This document shows positions 32,696-44,560 of a stretch of DNA of 64,000 nucleotides, in pieces. Under the pieces are notes generated by a model, which worked only from the letters and a program-made list of their open reading frames with translations, was not told where the DNA came from and did not search any database. This DNA is from Thelonectria olida (lineage: Eukaryota > Ascomycota > Sordariomycetes > Hypocreales > Nectriaceae), in contig JAGPYM010000067.1 in NCBI GenBank assembly GCA_020736575.1, positions 52,178-116,177 of the forward strand, written 5' to 3'. Position 1 is the stretch's first letter, and each line of letters begins with the position of its first letter. The position numbers and the translations under genes are program-made.

Positions 32696-34559
32696 TGTAG
32701 GGCAGCGAGAAAGGGTATCGCATCGATTATTAGGGGTGGAAATAGAAGTTTGCGAGCTCAGACTTCCGCTGCTCTCCCAGCATCATGTCGCCATGGTGTG
32801 TTCGTAAATAAGAGCCGACCTCATCGCCCACGCTCGCAAAGCCGCATTTCTGGCATACTAAGAGTCGATATGTTGGTATGTGATCAAATGGATCCATGGC
32901 GAAGATGGGACAGTCAGACCACCCCTCGAACTGGAAGCGTTGCAGCCCTGTTTAACAACAGCGTCGACGGCTCCAAATCGATCGCGACTGCCTTGCCCCA
33001 TCTACCTAGTCAGATCTTGGCGATGTCGAATTCTAGTTGGCAGCGTTCAAATTCTCGACCGAAATGGCGGCTCAGTGGGATGTCCCCCAACCTCGTTGCT
33101 GCTCTCTGTTGCCCACGGATATCATGGTTCTCGCCCAGCCGGCCTACTTGTCTTTAGAATCATAAGAATGCAACTTCGTCCGCATAACATTAAAAATAAG
33201 CGCCCGATCGGAAAAGCCAAAAGGACGGTCCCCCGAGGGCTAGAATAGTAAGACTAGTCCAAACCATAGCCGAGAGAGACACTGATCCATCTGCGTCGAG
33301 ATGACTCGGGCACCTAGGTCACCGATGGTAAAAATATAATTAGAAATATAACAAAAATCTTGTGATCCATCCAGCCTCGTGAAACTCCGCTTGAAGGGTT
33401 GGTTTAGATCGCGAGAGCCTTGGCAGATTAACCAGAAGATTTCTCATCTCGTGGATGAAGACATTGGTATTGTTAATGTCATGTCTTGGCTTAAGGATAA
33501 TTCCGCTCGCAGGCAGGTTGTTGTACGAGGGCTCCTTGGACATTATTCACTATCCGTGGCCTTACACATCTTCTGCCAGGTACGAACATTAACAACCAGT
33601 TTTTGCGAACGTAGAGCAGAGAGTAAGAACCTTTTCGTTTATGAACAGACATGCCGCTGATACTTCCAAAATCTGCCATCTGACTACAAGTTTCGTGCGG
33701 TAGTGCTTGGAGCCTCACACACGATGCATGTGGTTAAGTACTCCCTTGCTATTATTAGTTATTAGAGCAATTTTCTCAATCGTTGTCTTGTATACACAAG
33801 TGTTTGGCGTGTCCATGACCGGTCGAGGATTCAAGCAGAAGGTTATAGCGAGTTACAATATCGGAATTTGCTGTGCAGCTCAGGAAAATACGATCCCATT
33901 TCCTTATCAACAAGTAAATTGTAGGCGCCAGAGACAAGCCGGTCCAGGTATCCCGTTTAGAATACAACCTCATACTCAAGGCTCAACTGCTGGGTTGGCA
34001 GATACGAGAAGACATGTCAACACCTTCGGGAATGCACATTTCGCACACCAATATCAATGCTAGTAATGCAGCGATTCACTTGCTCGTTGAGACCACGACG
34101 GCGAAAAAAAGACAAACTCTGTACGATTCTTAAGCTGGACGAGCCATAAAAAAAGACAAAACTACTCAAGTGCCTAGCTAATTTGCCTACCAGATGCTGA
34201 ATTTATAGTTCCTGGCCTGCCTGGAAGTATGGACCGGCTTGCGGGTCCATGTCGTAACCTGCATCCAGCCTGAATGCAAGTATGCCCTCTCCGTGGGGTA
34301 TCCCGTGTCATAACGCCTCTGTGGGCTAAGCACGACATCCCAGAAAACGAAAGGGAAGGCCTAACGCAATCCATCCAGTCTGTTTCTTCGGATGATAGAG
34401 CTATATGACCCCAAGAAGTATCTAGAGCTAATAAATCGGCGCTAGAGAGAGGGATCCGGGGTGCCCACTATACCCCACGCCTGATCAAAGGACCTTCGCC
34501 TATTTCTACTTCTGCATGCTACTACTTACCGGGCTACTCCTTAAAGGCATAACCTATTA

Positions 34560-34990
34560 GCATTTTATTCCAATCTGTCTTTATTTTTATAAGATAGGTG
34601 TGGCTGTTTATATTTCTAATAATACTAATCCCTTTGCAAATTAAAGGTTTTATATAGCAAGTTTCTTATTTTTATAATTAAAAGCCCGTTTTTAGTACTA
34701 TTAGCAACTTAAAATTAATTATACCTTTTTAAATAATATGCTTAAAAACTATTATATATATAATATATATTTTAAATATATAATAGGGTAAATTAAATAG
34801 ATTATAAAATAGAAATTAATATTTTTATTTAAATATTTATAATACTTTATTTTATTTTATTACTTTTTATATAAGGCTATTAATTTATTTCCTATACTAA
34901 TATTATAATAAGCTATAAATATTATTATAATTAGTATAGCTGCCTTTCTAACTGTATATAGCTGTTAATCTAAGAGAAACTGGGTATAAT
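34560..34990. repeat. small AT-rich pocket
   Basis: About 430 bp of AT-rich, stop-dense sequence like the two large blocks. It may be a decayed repeat fragment, but I could not match it to a specific family here. Confidence 0.45.
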
Positions 34991-35216
34991 ATAGTATTAG
35001 TATTAACAAATAACAGAGAGACATATTGCGATGCAACTAACTATAGCAACTCAACCTAGAGAGAAGTCGGCTTCCACGTGTACCTTAATAGGCTAAAGAA
35101 GATAAAGCCTGGGCGGCTCTTTAATATGTAGCGCTTATTAACTTGCTGATTCATAACACTAACTTACAAGACAGGATCATTTCATACTTAGTTGGCTAAT
35201 AGCTAGATATAGGGTA

Positions 35217-38007
35217 TCAAATTCCAATTTCAGAGAAAAAGTCAGGCGGCAGCATCAAGTTTTCAAGATTGATGTTTGGGTTTTCTAAGAAGTTTTCATA
35301 ATTGAAGAACGCAGACATTGCATCGACCTCGCCACCTCCAGCATAGGACCGCTCGTCTGTACTAGTCATGCGATTTATGGGGTGTGAGAGGTCTTGGGCA
35401 TGTGAGTGCTGCAGGACGGCGCCGGGCCGCTCCGCATGAGAGTCATGAGGGGCAGGGTCGCATGATCTGGGCGTTGTACGAGCAGCTATGACGGATAGAA
35501 TTAGCTCTTCACCCCTACTGTACTCACTCGAGTTCACTCATCAGGAAACATACCGGCTCGGTCAGCTAGAGTCCGCTGTCGCAGAGATTGTAATAGTCGT
35601 AGATAATCGCGAGCTCGGGTGTGACCCTTGCTCATATACATCAGCGTTTCGGTGCAGCCCTTCCACGCCAGACCTATTTCGTGCTGGTTGAAGAGGCACT
35701 TCCCTGCGTCGGTGCTTTCCCCAAGCACGAGCACGACACCACACGTCACCATGTCTGCCCAAGATATTAGCGAGACGAGTCTCCTTAAGCAGAGACAGGG
35801 CAACATTACAGAACAAGTTGAACCACCATGCACCAGTAGCGTCTTCTCTCGTTGCCCTTTCAACGGAAGCCACAAGCTGACACGCTGCCTCGACGCAGGC
35901 CACGGCACATGGGGTCCGCAAGTAACTCTTCAGGCTGCTCTCTTTGGGTCGGCCTTGGTCAGGGTTCGGTGAGTCGGCAGGCGGTTGTCTTGAGAGCTCC
36001 AATCGAGTCGACGCACAAAAGTCGCTGAAGCTTGGTCGGAATAAAAGGATCTTCAGGTGAAGGAACCTGTAGGCATCAATTGATAAGTAGCCCCAAAGGG
36101 CACATCGGTCTGCTTACCTCGCCTGAATAACATTTGACTGGCGTTTCAAGAGCGGACTCCTTCCATCTGGCCCTCTCGCGGCATGATCCCAGCGCAGCGC
36201 ATCGGGCAGCCCGTCTCTGAGATCCTCCAGCAACGAGTCCAAGTAAGTTAACGTGCCGAAATCGTGATGGCTTGTAAGTGAGGCCCGAGGTGCCCCACAG
36301 CAAGTCTTTTCCCACGACACGGGATTGTAGATTCGATCAAGAATCAAAGCCAGAATCTTGGCCAATTTGATGTTCTCCACCATGAACAAATTAGTGCAAG
36401 ATGTCCCTTGGGGCTGTTGAGAACTGTCTCCATGCAGTTGCAGATACTCGTCGTCAATCGCACTAGGCAGTGGCACATCGCTGACAATGTGCATTGAGGG
36501 GGGACGACCCAGGGTCATGCTCACGGTCCTGCGATGATTGTTAGGGTCACGTCGGAGTTTGAGAGGGGCAAATACTACATTTCCACCTGTAAACATCCAT
36601 ACCACACTCTCCGTCGAATTTCAGTCTCGACCTTGGAATGGCGTTCCGAGAAACCGACCGATTGGAGGCCGAGACCAATGGCCATTCGACAGGCGAGCCC
36701 GACGATATTGTAGCAATGTGTAGGATACTGAGTGCAGAATAGATAATGTGCAGCTAGCAGCAAGGCTTGCACGTGAGAGATGCTACCGTGATCAAGAAGC
36801 TGGAAGTGAAGTAAATCTTTCATTCTGCTATAAAACACGGCAGACGCTGCTTCCTTCTCTTCCGACGGGAAAGAGGAGAACTCGCATCCTAGGGCGAATA
36901 TTGCATTGAGCGCACAGAAGAACACAGGGCGAGGACAGTTGCGGCCACCGAGGCCAATATCAGGTTTCTGGTCGGTAGTTGAGGCCCGTTGTTCAATACG
37001 GGCCCATAAAGACTCGTAGTGGCCTTGGAAAGCAATGGAGTGCGTCCAGGGATAAAAGATATGCACGTTCGAGAAGTACGAATGTACAAGTTGATCGGCA
37101 ACTTCTCGAGGTGGGAGGGCATATTGCGTTTGAAGCATCGCGTTTGAAGGGGCTTGGACTGACCTCCTGCGATCATCTGGTCTTCGGGGGCTGGTCCTAG
37201 CTTGTCGAGTTCCCATCTCGCCATGGCCGTGGTGAACCGTCGAGTGCGGAACCTCCCTCAAGAGCGATAGAACAGAGGACCGGCCATAGAATTCGTCGTT
37301 TCGTGAAGTTGCAGCTCGGCCTTGCACGGATGTGGTAGCACCCATAGCACTCACAGGGCTGGGCCCGTTTCCTTCTTCACCAACATCAAGAGCCTGGGGT
37401 GGGCCGTGATTTTCGACGCACTGCGTTTGGCCCCGGGTATCAGTTATGAAGCTTCTGGGCCCCTCGGCAACCGTTGACTCGACCGCTGCCTCAACGCCAA
37501 GAGGCTGACCTCGATCGGGTTCATCGAACGCGGAGCCATCGTTTGGACATAGGACTAGTTGCGACGGTGACCGCGACGATGATTCGGGTCTACTTGTGCC
37601 CACTTCTTGAGCACCGGACGTACCGACTTCGGTCACGCTGGGAACACGTTGGTCACCGGAAGATGCCGCTCGATGTTGTTCAAAGTCTTTGACCACCTGC
37701 CGGAGCTCCTGGACCTGGCGCTGCAGGGACGCGATGTACCTGTTTGGTCAGTCCACTTCAATAATAGGTACGATTGCACCTACTCTTGCTCACTGGCCCG
37801 TTTAGCAGTGTCTGCTATGACGTTATAGCTACACTGCAAGCCAGCCTCTCCCCGCTTCTCGCAAGGACCGCAGACTGGTTTTCGTCCATCGCATCGGACC
37901 TTGCGGTCCCTGCAATTGTCGCAGGCCAGTGCCACCCGTTTACGCTTCGCTGGTCTGGCGCTGTCCCCGACGAAGCCAGCTGCCGGGCTCTGCATGCCTG
38001 GTTCCAT
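35217..38007 (-). CDS. Zn2Cys6 transcription factor, 840 aa
   Basis: Exons 38007-37784, 37739-36579, 36528-36118, 36066-35810, 35754-35554 and 35485-35217 (2,523 nt). The N-terminal cluster ACDNCRDRKVRCDG...VCGPC...LQC places Cys at 29, 32, 39, 46, 49 and 59, preceded by the basic PAKRKR. A leucine-type coil EYIASLQRQVQELR follows directly after intron 1. A long Ser/Pro-rich linker leads to the fungal_trans domain (HSYFSNVHIFYPWTHS; IVGLACRMAIGLGLQS; TVSMTLGRPP; RFLHLKILLFRPSF). The GTAG donor of intron 2 was chosen to keep this motif in frame. Nuclear regulator; its neighbours, a nitrilase and a TPP enzyme on the same strand, are candidate targets. Confidence 0.87.
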
Positions 38008-38524
38008 CAGGAGGCAGCCGAGGGTTCAGTTTGTTAGACGGTCGAAGATGCGACTACTCCGGATACTTTCCGACTCGGGATGAAACGCTCGGCCGGCGTT
38101 CGGTGAGGGGGAAAGGCCAAGTCACGTGGAAGGCAGACCAATACAACATGGATAGGTACCTTTGCCAGGCTAAGGTCGGCTGAGGAGAAAACCCATGTGC
38201 GCCTCCGGCGTATTGTAGCAAGGCGGCTCATGGTCGTTAACGTCTGTAGCTTTGATTGGCTCTGGACTCCTGGAAGACTGGATGGAAGACATGAATGGTC
38301 GATATTAGCTTCTCTCCTCGTTGTGGTGCTCGGAAATGCTTTTCTTCCAACTACCTACGCTTTCTAAATAACCTAGAGTTTCTCACTTTAACGAGATATT
38401 GCGCATGTATGAGTGGAATAGCTCCCGCTTACGTAGTGTACAGCGATCGCACCCCAAGGGGCTTTAGCATTTCGCGGGAGGTTTATTCAGGTACTATATT
38501 CAAATCTCGGCCTATAAGGGCTAA
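38008..38524. other. intergenic between regulator and nitrilase
   Basis: No gene seen. It should contain the regulator promoter and the nitrilase 3' UTR. Confidence 0.35.
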
Positions 38525-39683
38525 TCAAAAGAACTGCGAAACGTTGTTGAAGACGCCGTCGGTGAAAGTCCCATCAACCTTGGGCACACCCTTTGGCCAA
38601 CCCTCGCGAATTTCCTCCAGTACACCCCAGGACTGCTGGCCGTCGACGTCGTACGCCGGTCGATCGGCGAACCCAGTTGTGTTGATGGTTATCATCAAGA
38701 AGGGAGCAGCTTCGGCAGGGAGGTAAGCAGGAATTGAGGCAATCTCTCGGCCGTCTGGACCGAAGGCCGCAGCACGGCCCACGGTTGTGACGAGCGTGTA
38801 TGCCCCGCTGCTGGTTGCATACACAGAAGCCGCAGCCATGTTGACCTCCGCTGCTTCGAAAGCCAACGCAGCGGGGTCATTGTAGTCAGGCGTGTAGGGC
38901 CATGCGGCGATGTGGATAGCTTCGTCTTGGGCTTGCATGGGGAAGGTCATCGCCGGGTGGAAATGCCTGCGGTTAATTGATTAGCGTGATGGGTCGCTTG
39001 AAGTTCAGGTTTGGCGTCTTACTCCCAGCATTCCAGCATTCCAATTCGTCCATATGTAGTGTTGACAACTTTGAATCCTTCTGAAGTTCCGTCACTCCAG
39101 ATCTTTCGTTCACCACCAGAAGGTCGGAGCTTGTGTCGATGGATCAGAACCTCACCTTTCGGGTCAATCAAGGCCTGAGCCATGTAGATGACATCGCCGA
39201 CACGCTCAGAGAAGCCTAAAGCAAGGTAAACGGAATTACGTCCAGCGGCCGACGTCAGCTTCTTCCAGTTGGCATCCCCAACCGTAATGGAGTTCTTGAC
39301 GTAATTGCCTGCCCATCGACCGATCCACGCGTCATCGTTCCCGCGAGGGTAGCTTTGTTTTCACGAAACTTTAGTCTATGATCCATCTTCAGGTGTTGAT
39401 GCTGGTTATCGACTTACCCGGGGAACCAAAGCTCGGGGAAAGCAATAAGCTGGGCCCCTTCTTGAGTAGCACGCTTAATGTACTTGACAGCTAGGTCGGT
39501 CGTGGCGTTGATATCAACCCCGTTGTAGACTCTGCTAAGGATTGGCTCAGACCACAAGGCGGGAGGTGCCCGGATAAGCGCAGCAGTAAGTGACGAGGCT
39601 GAAGAGCGCGGGACTGCTGCACCATGACATAACTCCAGGCATGACGCCACAAGTAGAATAAGAGATTTGAACATCTTGTACAA
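38525..39683 (-). CDS. nitrilase-superfamily hydrolase with a predicted signal peptide, 345 aa
   Basis: Exons 39683-39418, 39352-39023 and 38966-38525 (1,038 nt). The Glu-Lys-Cys triad is complete: AFPELWFPG (E84), HRHKLRPSGGER (K163) and GMLECWEHFHP (C197). The N-terminus MYKMFKSLILLVASCLELCH, followed by GAAVPR, has the form of a cleavable secretion signal; Met4 could be the start instead. Several N-glycosylation sequons (NAT, NTT, NVS) are present. Branch-1 nitrilases hydrolyse nitriles to acids and ammonia and are normally cytosolic, so a secreted form is unusual. Upstream on the same strand is a Zn2Cys6 gene and downstream a TPP enzyme. Substrate unknown. Confidence 0.87.
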
Positions 39684-40525
39684 GTTTGGGCAAAGGTTCC
39701 GGTAAGTAGATGGAGAACTTCAACCAAAAGGACGCCCTTCTTCACGTTGCTTGGTTGATTGGCTCTTATTTATGACATGCTTCCTATCTTTATTCAGTGA
39801 TATGGGACCACTTTACTAATAGATTCACCGATAAGGCATTATCTGGTTCACCTGAAAAGGCCCGAGCTAATTCACAAGCCTCCAATCGCAATAAACAAAG
39901 CCATCGAGCATGGGGCGGTAACTGCTGGGACCCATTGCCGGACCCCGATGCCGCAGACGCCGCATATGCCGCAGACTCATTTTGATAACAGGCAAGGACA
40001 AACATGGATTCACATACAACGTGGACGCGCAGATCCGTGACGTAGCGGCTAGGACGTTTCGAAAAATCATCTCCAATCGGGGTTTTCGTCGGTCGTTTGG
40101 ATCCCGGATAAGTCCCGTAACAAGGCTAAGATTCGATCGTCGTCTATTCCGGACTGACTCGAGTCCACGGGTAGTCCCCGAAGGCCATTGCTCTGCAAGA
40201 TGGAGCACGGTATCCTACCATGTGAGTTGCGAGTACGCTGTGTACGTTCTAGACCTCTAGAAGATGGCCTGAGTTTGGCGAGTAGACAGGCGGGCCCGGC
40301 TTCAGAAACAACTTCGTAGTCTTGTGTCACGATTGATCTCTACCTTGAGATATGAGACTACCATAGTAAACACATGCGAGGATATCATTGATTGGCAAGT
40401 CAATTCCTGGAATGATGCAATATTCTGTTGTGTCGTACGGAGAATTTCTATCTATATGCCCAAAACCCGTGCCAGTATGGTAGTCTTGTTCGTTGATCAC
40501 AGCAGTTACCGGTGAGAAAACAGGG
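39684..40525. other. intergenic upstream of the nitrilase
   Basis: No supported gene. It contains a short run of GCCGCA words at 39950-39975 that resembles the repeats at 32.4-32.7 kb. Confidence 0.4.
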
Positions 40526-42471
40526 CTAAACAGCTACATCAAGGACAGCAGAGGTCCCAGATTTAACCGCCTCGAGAGCTCCCTGTAGCGACGACTGAAG
40601 TTCCTCCGCAGACTTGACTCTGACAGCAAAGATCTGGCCATCACTTGCGGCGCGAGCAATCTCTGAGTAGTTTGGAGACGGGTCAAAGGAGATGTTCAAC
40701 TCAGAGTTCGAAGCTCGGGATGCAAGCCCATCAGGATGAACCAAAAGCATTGATCTCCGTGGCGCGTTCCATCCTAGAGGCATTGGACATTAGCTGGAGT
40801 ACTTACGAGGGATTCGTCCCTCTGTTCATCAGAGAGCAGGTGCCATACCTTTGTTGTTTAAGACCACCGTCAGAATCGGAATGCCGTATCTATGCGAGAT
40901 CCAATAAACACTCGCAGGTACGCTGAAGAGGAAGCTTCCGTCACCGACAATCTGGACCACAACTCTTGACGGTTTGTTCGCCACACGCCCATCCGCAGCG
41001 TCGGCAGCCAGCTTGATTCCAAGAGCAGCACCACCACTCCAACCAAGACCGCCACCGCCGCAGTTGATCCACTGCCCGGGAATTGTTGCACGGATCTGCT
41101 CGGCAACCGTAACAGCGTTCGTTACGGCCTCGACGGCGAAGATGGTGTCTTCAGGGAGAACCTTGCGTAGGGTTGAGCATACGAATGCTGAAGTCATCTT
41201 CCCGTCGTCGGATATTTGAGCTTTAGCATCCAGCGATTCGATGAGCTTGGTGTGAGATTCTCTTAGTGACAGCTGTCGACGTTCGAATTCCGGTCCCGAG
41301 AGCTGCTCCACTGCCGCAGAGGATGACTTTAAGAACTCTACAATTTGTCTTAAGGCAACTCCAGCGTCTACCCGATACCTTCTTGTCGCGTCAATGTAAA
41401 AGACAAGCATTGTCTGCTTGATAGGGTCCACGTCGAGATGGAAAACTTTGGCCGAGGCATTGGGCTTACACAGGATGTTGACCCACGGGACATCACAGTC
41501 CACAACCAGCAAGACATCTGCTGTCTTGATGCTTTCATCAATGCCATACTTCAGCGGAAGCCACCCGGGATGATTCGCAGGGAAGCACATATCAGAGCCA
41601 CCGGTGTCCAGCACGCGCAAGCCCTTGACGAGGTTGGCAAGGTCCACCAGAGTTTCGACGGCCCCTTGGCTTCGGCCACTATAACCTGTCACGATAAGGG
41701 GCTCCCTTGCGTGTACCAAAGACGAGGCAATGTCGGCGACTGCGTCACCGGGAAGTGCCGAGGGTTCGATGGGAAGCCAGTGTGCAGGGTTGACCTCGTA
41801 TGGCTGGATCACCTCTTCCATGACTTCACGAGCGCCCATTAGGTACACGGGACCCTTGGGATCGCTGGTGGCGAACTGCAGAGCCCTCCTGACCATTTGC
41901 TTGACGTTTCTGCCAGTCTTGATTTCTCCAACATAACGACAATATTGTGCGACAATCTGCTTCTGATCTGGAACGTCTTGCATCCAATGGCTGTGGCTTC
42001 AGTCAGCTTGATTCATTATAACACTAATATCAAACTAGGGCAGCGTCCCTACATATACTCTGTTCGAGAACCAGTGAGCTCTCCCTCAATCGTGTACGGC
42101 GAAAGTCCAGCGAAAATGAGCACAGGAGCTCTTCCGGTCGACGCATTGTGGATGGCAGAAGCCATACCTGACGTGCCTACATCAACGTGAACAATTACGC
42201 ACTGAGCCTTATTACTCTGGCGTGCGTAGCCGTCAGCCATTGAGAGAGCCACCATCTCGTTCGGGCAAGTAATTATGCGAGGGAACTTGTCTGGGTTCTC
42301 CCGCTGTCCCTTGACCATTGCCTCTAAGATACTAGGATGGTCAGAGCCAAGGTTTACGAAACAATTCTTGACTCCCGCCTGCAGAATATTAGCCGTCCGT
42401 ACGTGAAGTAAGGAAGCTCGTGGGTGCTAACCTCAACCAGTGCCTCAAAGAAGGCAAACGACGTGGTATAC
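40526..42471 (-). CDS. thiamine-diphosphate enzyme (acetolactate-synthase / benzoylformate-decarboxylase-like), ~585 aa, 5' end uncertain
   Basis: Supported exons: 42471-42432, 42378-42053, 41990-40849 and 40773-40526 (585 codons with stop). The N-terminal PYR domain shows YTTSFAFFEALVEAGVKN, NLGSDHPSILEA and CPNEMVALSMADGYAR with the activating Glu. The central domain holds LIVTGYSGRSQGAV and VLLVVDCDVPW. The PP domain has the ThDP signature GDGSFLFS...LNNKGW. No in-frame ATG lies directly upstream of 42471. The true start needs a tiny upstream exon; ATGTG ahead of a GTAGCC donor near 42550 would fit but is weak. Cytosolic or peroxisomal 2-oxoacid chemistry is likely, with substrate unknown. 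It is the third same-strand gene after the regulator and nitrilase. Confidence 0.82.
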
Positions 42472-42908
42472 CTGTGAGCATCGTGGTTGTCAGCTTCCCT
42501 CTAGCTCATCCAGTTCACGCAGTTCATCTAAGGAACAGTTCAAGTGGGCTACACACATGATTGTGGATTGATCGGTCGTTTGAGCGTGCAACAAGCCAAA
42601 TTGACAGTGTAAACCTAGCAATACATCTCCTATAGTTAGTGCATCAGGGCAGCGGTTTATAGAGCCACCCGCCGGGAGATTGCCGATGCAATCAGAAATA
42701 AGCCGTGGGCCCTCAGTTACCTTTCTGTGGCTTAATAGCGCTGATGTACAGATCCGGGCCGTCATGCGAGTGACCCACCCCATCTTTTCCGTGCCTTCGG
42801 GAGTTATCCGAACTCTTGAACACACACTAACGAGGAAGCAAAAGAAGGGAGAGGGGCCGATAAAAGGAGCACACATACAGATGAGCGCAAACCTACCTTA
42901 AGCGGGGG
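42472..42908. other. upstream region of the TPP enzyme
   Basis: Probably holds the first small exon and promoter of the TPP-enzyme gene. An open frame at 42490-42876 has no recognisable domain and overlaps this region. Confidence 0.35.
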
Positions 42909-43352
42909 TCAGGGTCGGGGATGGATCCGGGTACTGCGATTGAGCTTATCACACGGGGTAATTTGAACACGTAAAATTTTCTTGAGCGTGTCTGCTGTCT
43001 GTGTTAGTATCGTTGAGTTTGAAAGGGGTTTCCTTGTCTCCATTGCGAATTTGATCGTCCGCACCGCCTGCAAGTTCGGTGCCCAGCATTCGCCGTCCGA
43101 TGCTGCCTTTCCTCTTAGGAATAATGAGAGGTTTCCCTCTTCGTTTGCCCAATCTGCTACATACGTTCCCACTATGGATCCTCCTGCCGGTCGTCCGCAG
43201 TCGCACAGGTCGGATTCTACCGCACCTATCTTATGAAAGTAGCTGTAGACCCTCCCCATCCCCCCTTTCTCGGAGGAGCTGGCCGCAATAAGGATGCCCT
43301 CTGCTCTATTGGCTGCGTCTCTTGCGATTTGTCGGTTGAGGTCGTACACCAC
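42909..43352 (-). pseudogene. LINE (non-LTR retrotransposon) C-terminal fossil
   Basis: The frame reads VYDLNRQIARDAANRAEG, then RVYSYFHKIGAVESDLCDCG and later FLRGKAASDGECWAPNLQAV. The HKIG...S.LC.CG pattern plus the AT-length tail is typical of the end of fungal LINE polyproteins, just after the RNase H domain. No upstream reverse-transcriptase core was seen, so this is a short, dead remnant. Confidence 0.5.
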
Positions 43353-43789
43353 TAGTACGCAGTCATGCCATAGCGGTAGCCTGTATACCTAAATCATTTC
43401 CATCCATTCCATCGCATTCTCATCCTGCCGCAAGTGCTAGTCTTTTTATAGGAGACATGTATCTCGGGCTTGTTGTTACTTTGAGCGCTGCCGTGCGCGG
43501 TAATGTTCGGATGTCGATGTAGAGTCTAGTGCTGGCATGAGCATGTCGTTCGAATGTCGTTTGAATGCTTGCCTCCGCCTCGGCCCCTGATGTTGACACA
43601 GTCCGGAAGGCGCCCGCGATCGGTTCTTATATGCTATCACAATCGAGTAAGGCCCTGCATATCCCCTAACGATGGTATCCGACTCTCGAAACGCCTTTGA
43701 ACAAGATGCCATCCCCCCAAAAAATAATGGTTCCTATTGGCCCCTACCAGCTGCCCTTCCCTGGTTCTTCCACAATTACTGTTGATGTT
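43353..43789. other. intergenic between LINE fossil and amidase pseudogene
   Basis: No gene supported. The sequence next to 43790 may hold further unreadable amidase sequence. Confidence 0.35.
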
Positions 43790-44560
43790 TCGTGGCGAGT
43801 TTACTATACACTACCAAAAGTTCCCGATATCTGGTGCACGACTGGGGATTAAGTATTTGTACGACATAGACGGCCTAAAAACGGGTGCTGGAAGTCGCGC
43901 CTTCTGGGATTTGTACCCGAAGCTGATGCCACGGCTGCCATCGTACAAAGTCTTATTGGTGCCAGCGCCATCATTATTGGCAAGCTGAAGACTACGCAGT
44001 TCGTCGCACCTGAAAATGCAAGGAATGCAATTGATTACCAGGCACCATTTAACCCATGAGGGGCCGATACCTTGAACCCGGCCCTTCGTCCTCCGGTCCT
44101 GGACTTGCGGCGGCTTCCTATCACTAGGTAGATCTGGCTCTTGCGTCCGACACGAGTGGTTCTGTCCGTGTCCCGACCGACCTGAACGGAGTGTTTGATA
44201 ATTGATCAACATATGGACGTACAATCGTGACAGGTATCCTTCCGCTCGCTCCTCAGTTCGACACCGCAGGACTTTTGATTCGGGATCCCGAGGTCTAGAG
44301 TGAGGCCGCCAAGATAACCTATCCAGGCTTGATCACTAATTTTACCAAATATCCTGAAGCAGTTAAGACATGCGGCCTGCCTCCAGTGGAAAGTTTGGAG
44401 GTCACGGATGCCGACCGCACTGTCATCAACTTCATGGAGAAGCTGTAGCGCTTTCTGTCTGCCAAGGTCTCAACCTACAACTATTCGAATCATTGGGCCC
44501 TGGCTCGTCCCGATAACACACCTGCAGATACAGGATTTTCTTGGCTTGACCTGGGCTGTC
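43790..44560 (+). pseudogene. amidase-signature enzyme pseudogene with RIP-type stops
   Basis: Readable pieces follow amidase order: [65 protein letters not shown] (cis-Ser motif); VDLALASDTSGSVRVPTDLN (nucleophile segment); LPLAPQFDTAGLLIRDPEV. The frame is broken by TAG where Trp is expected (SYH*VDL, PEV*SEA), by TGA where Arg is expected (FDN*STYGRT, FNP*G), by a further TAG after MEKL, and by two frameshifts (near 43920 and 44060). TGG-to-TAG and CGA-to-TGA are the transitions RIP makes. It cannot give a working enzyme as it stands. Confidence 0.8.

Larger units (their letters stand above)
32250..35216. other. 3-kb gene-poor interval
   Basis: No frame carries a recognisable domain across this interval. 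It holds GCGGC-rich repeats at its left end and an AT-rich pocket near 34.56-34.99 kb. Short open stretches between 32.6 and 34.1 kb lack splice support or family motifs. Confidence 0.45.

Noticed and set aside
32636..33248. Long open frames in the 32.6-33.2 kb interval as genes
   Set aside because: No family motif, no consistent splice structure, and overlapping frames of equal length. Composition resembles chance open frames in GC-balanced DNA.
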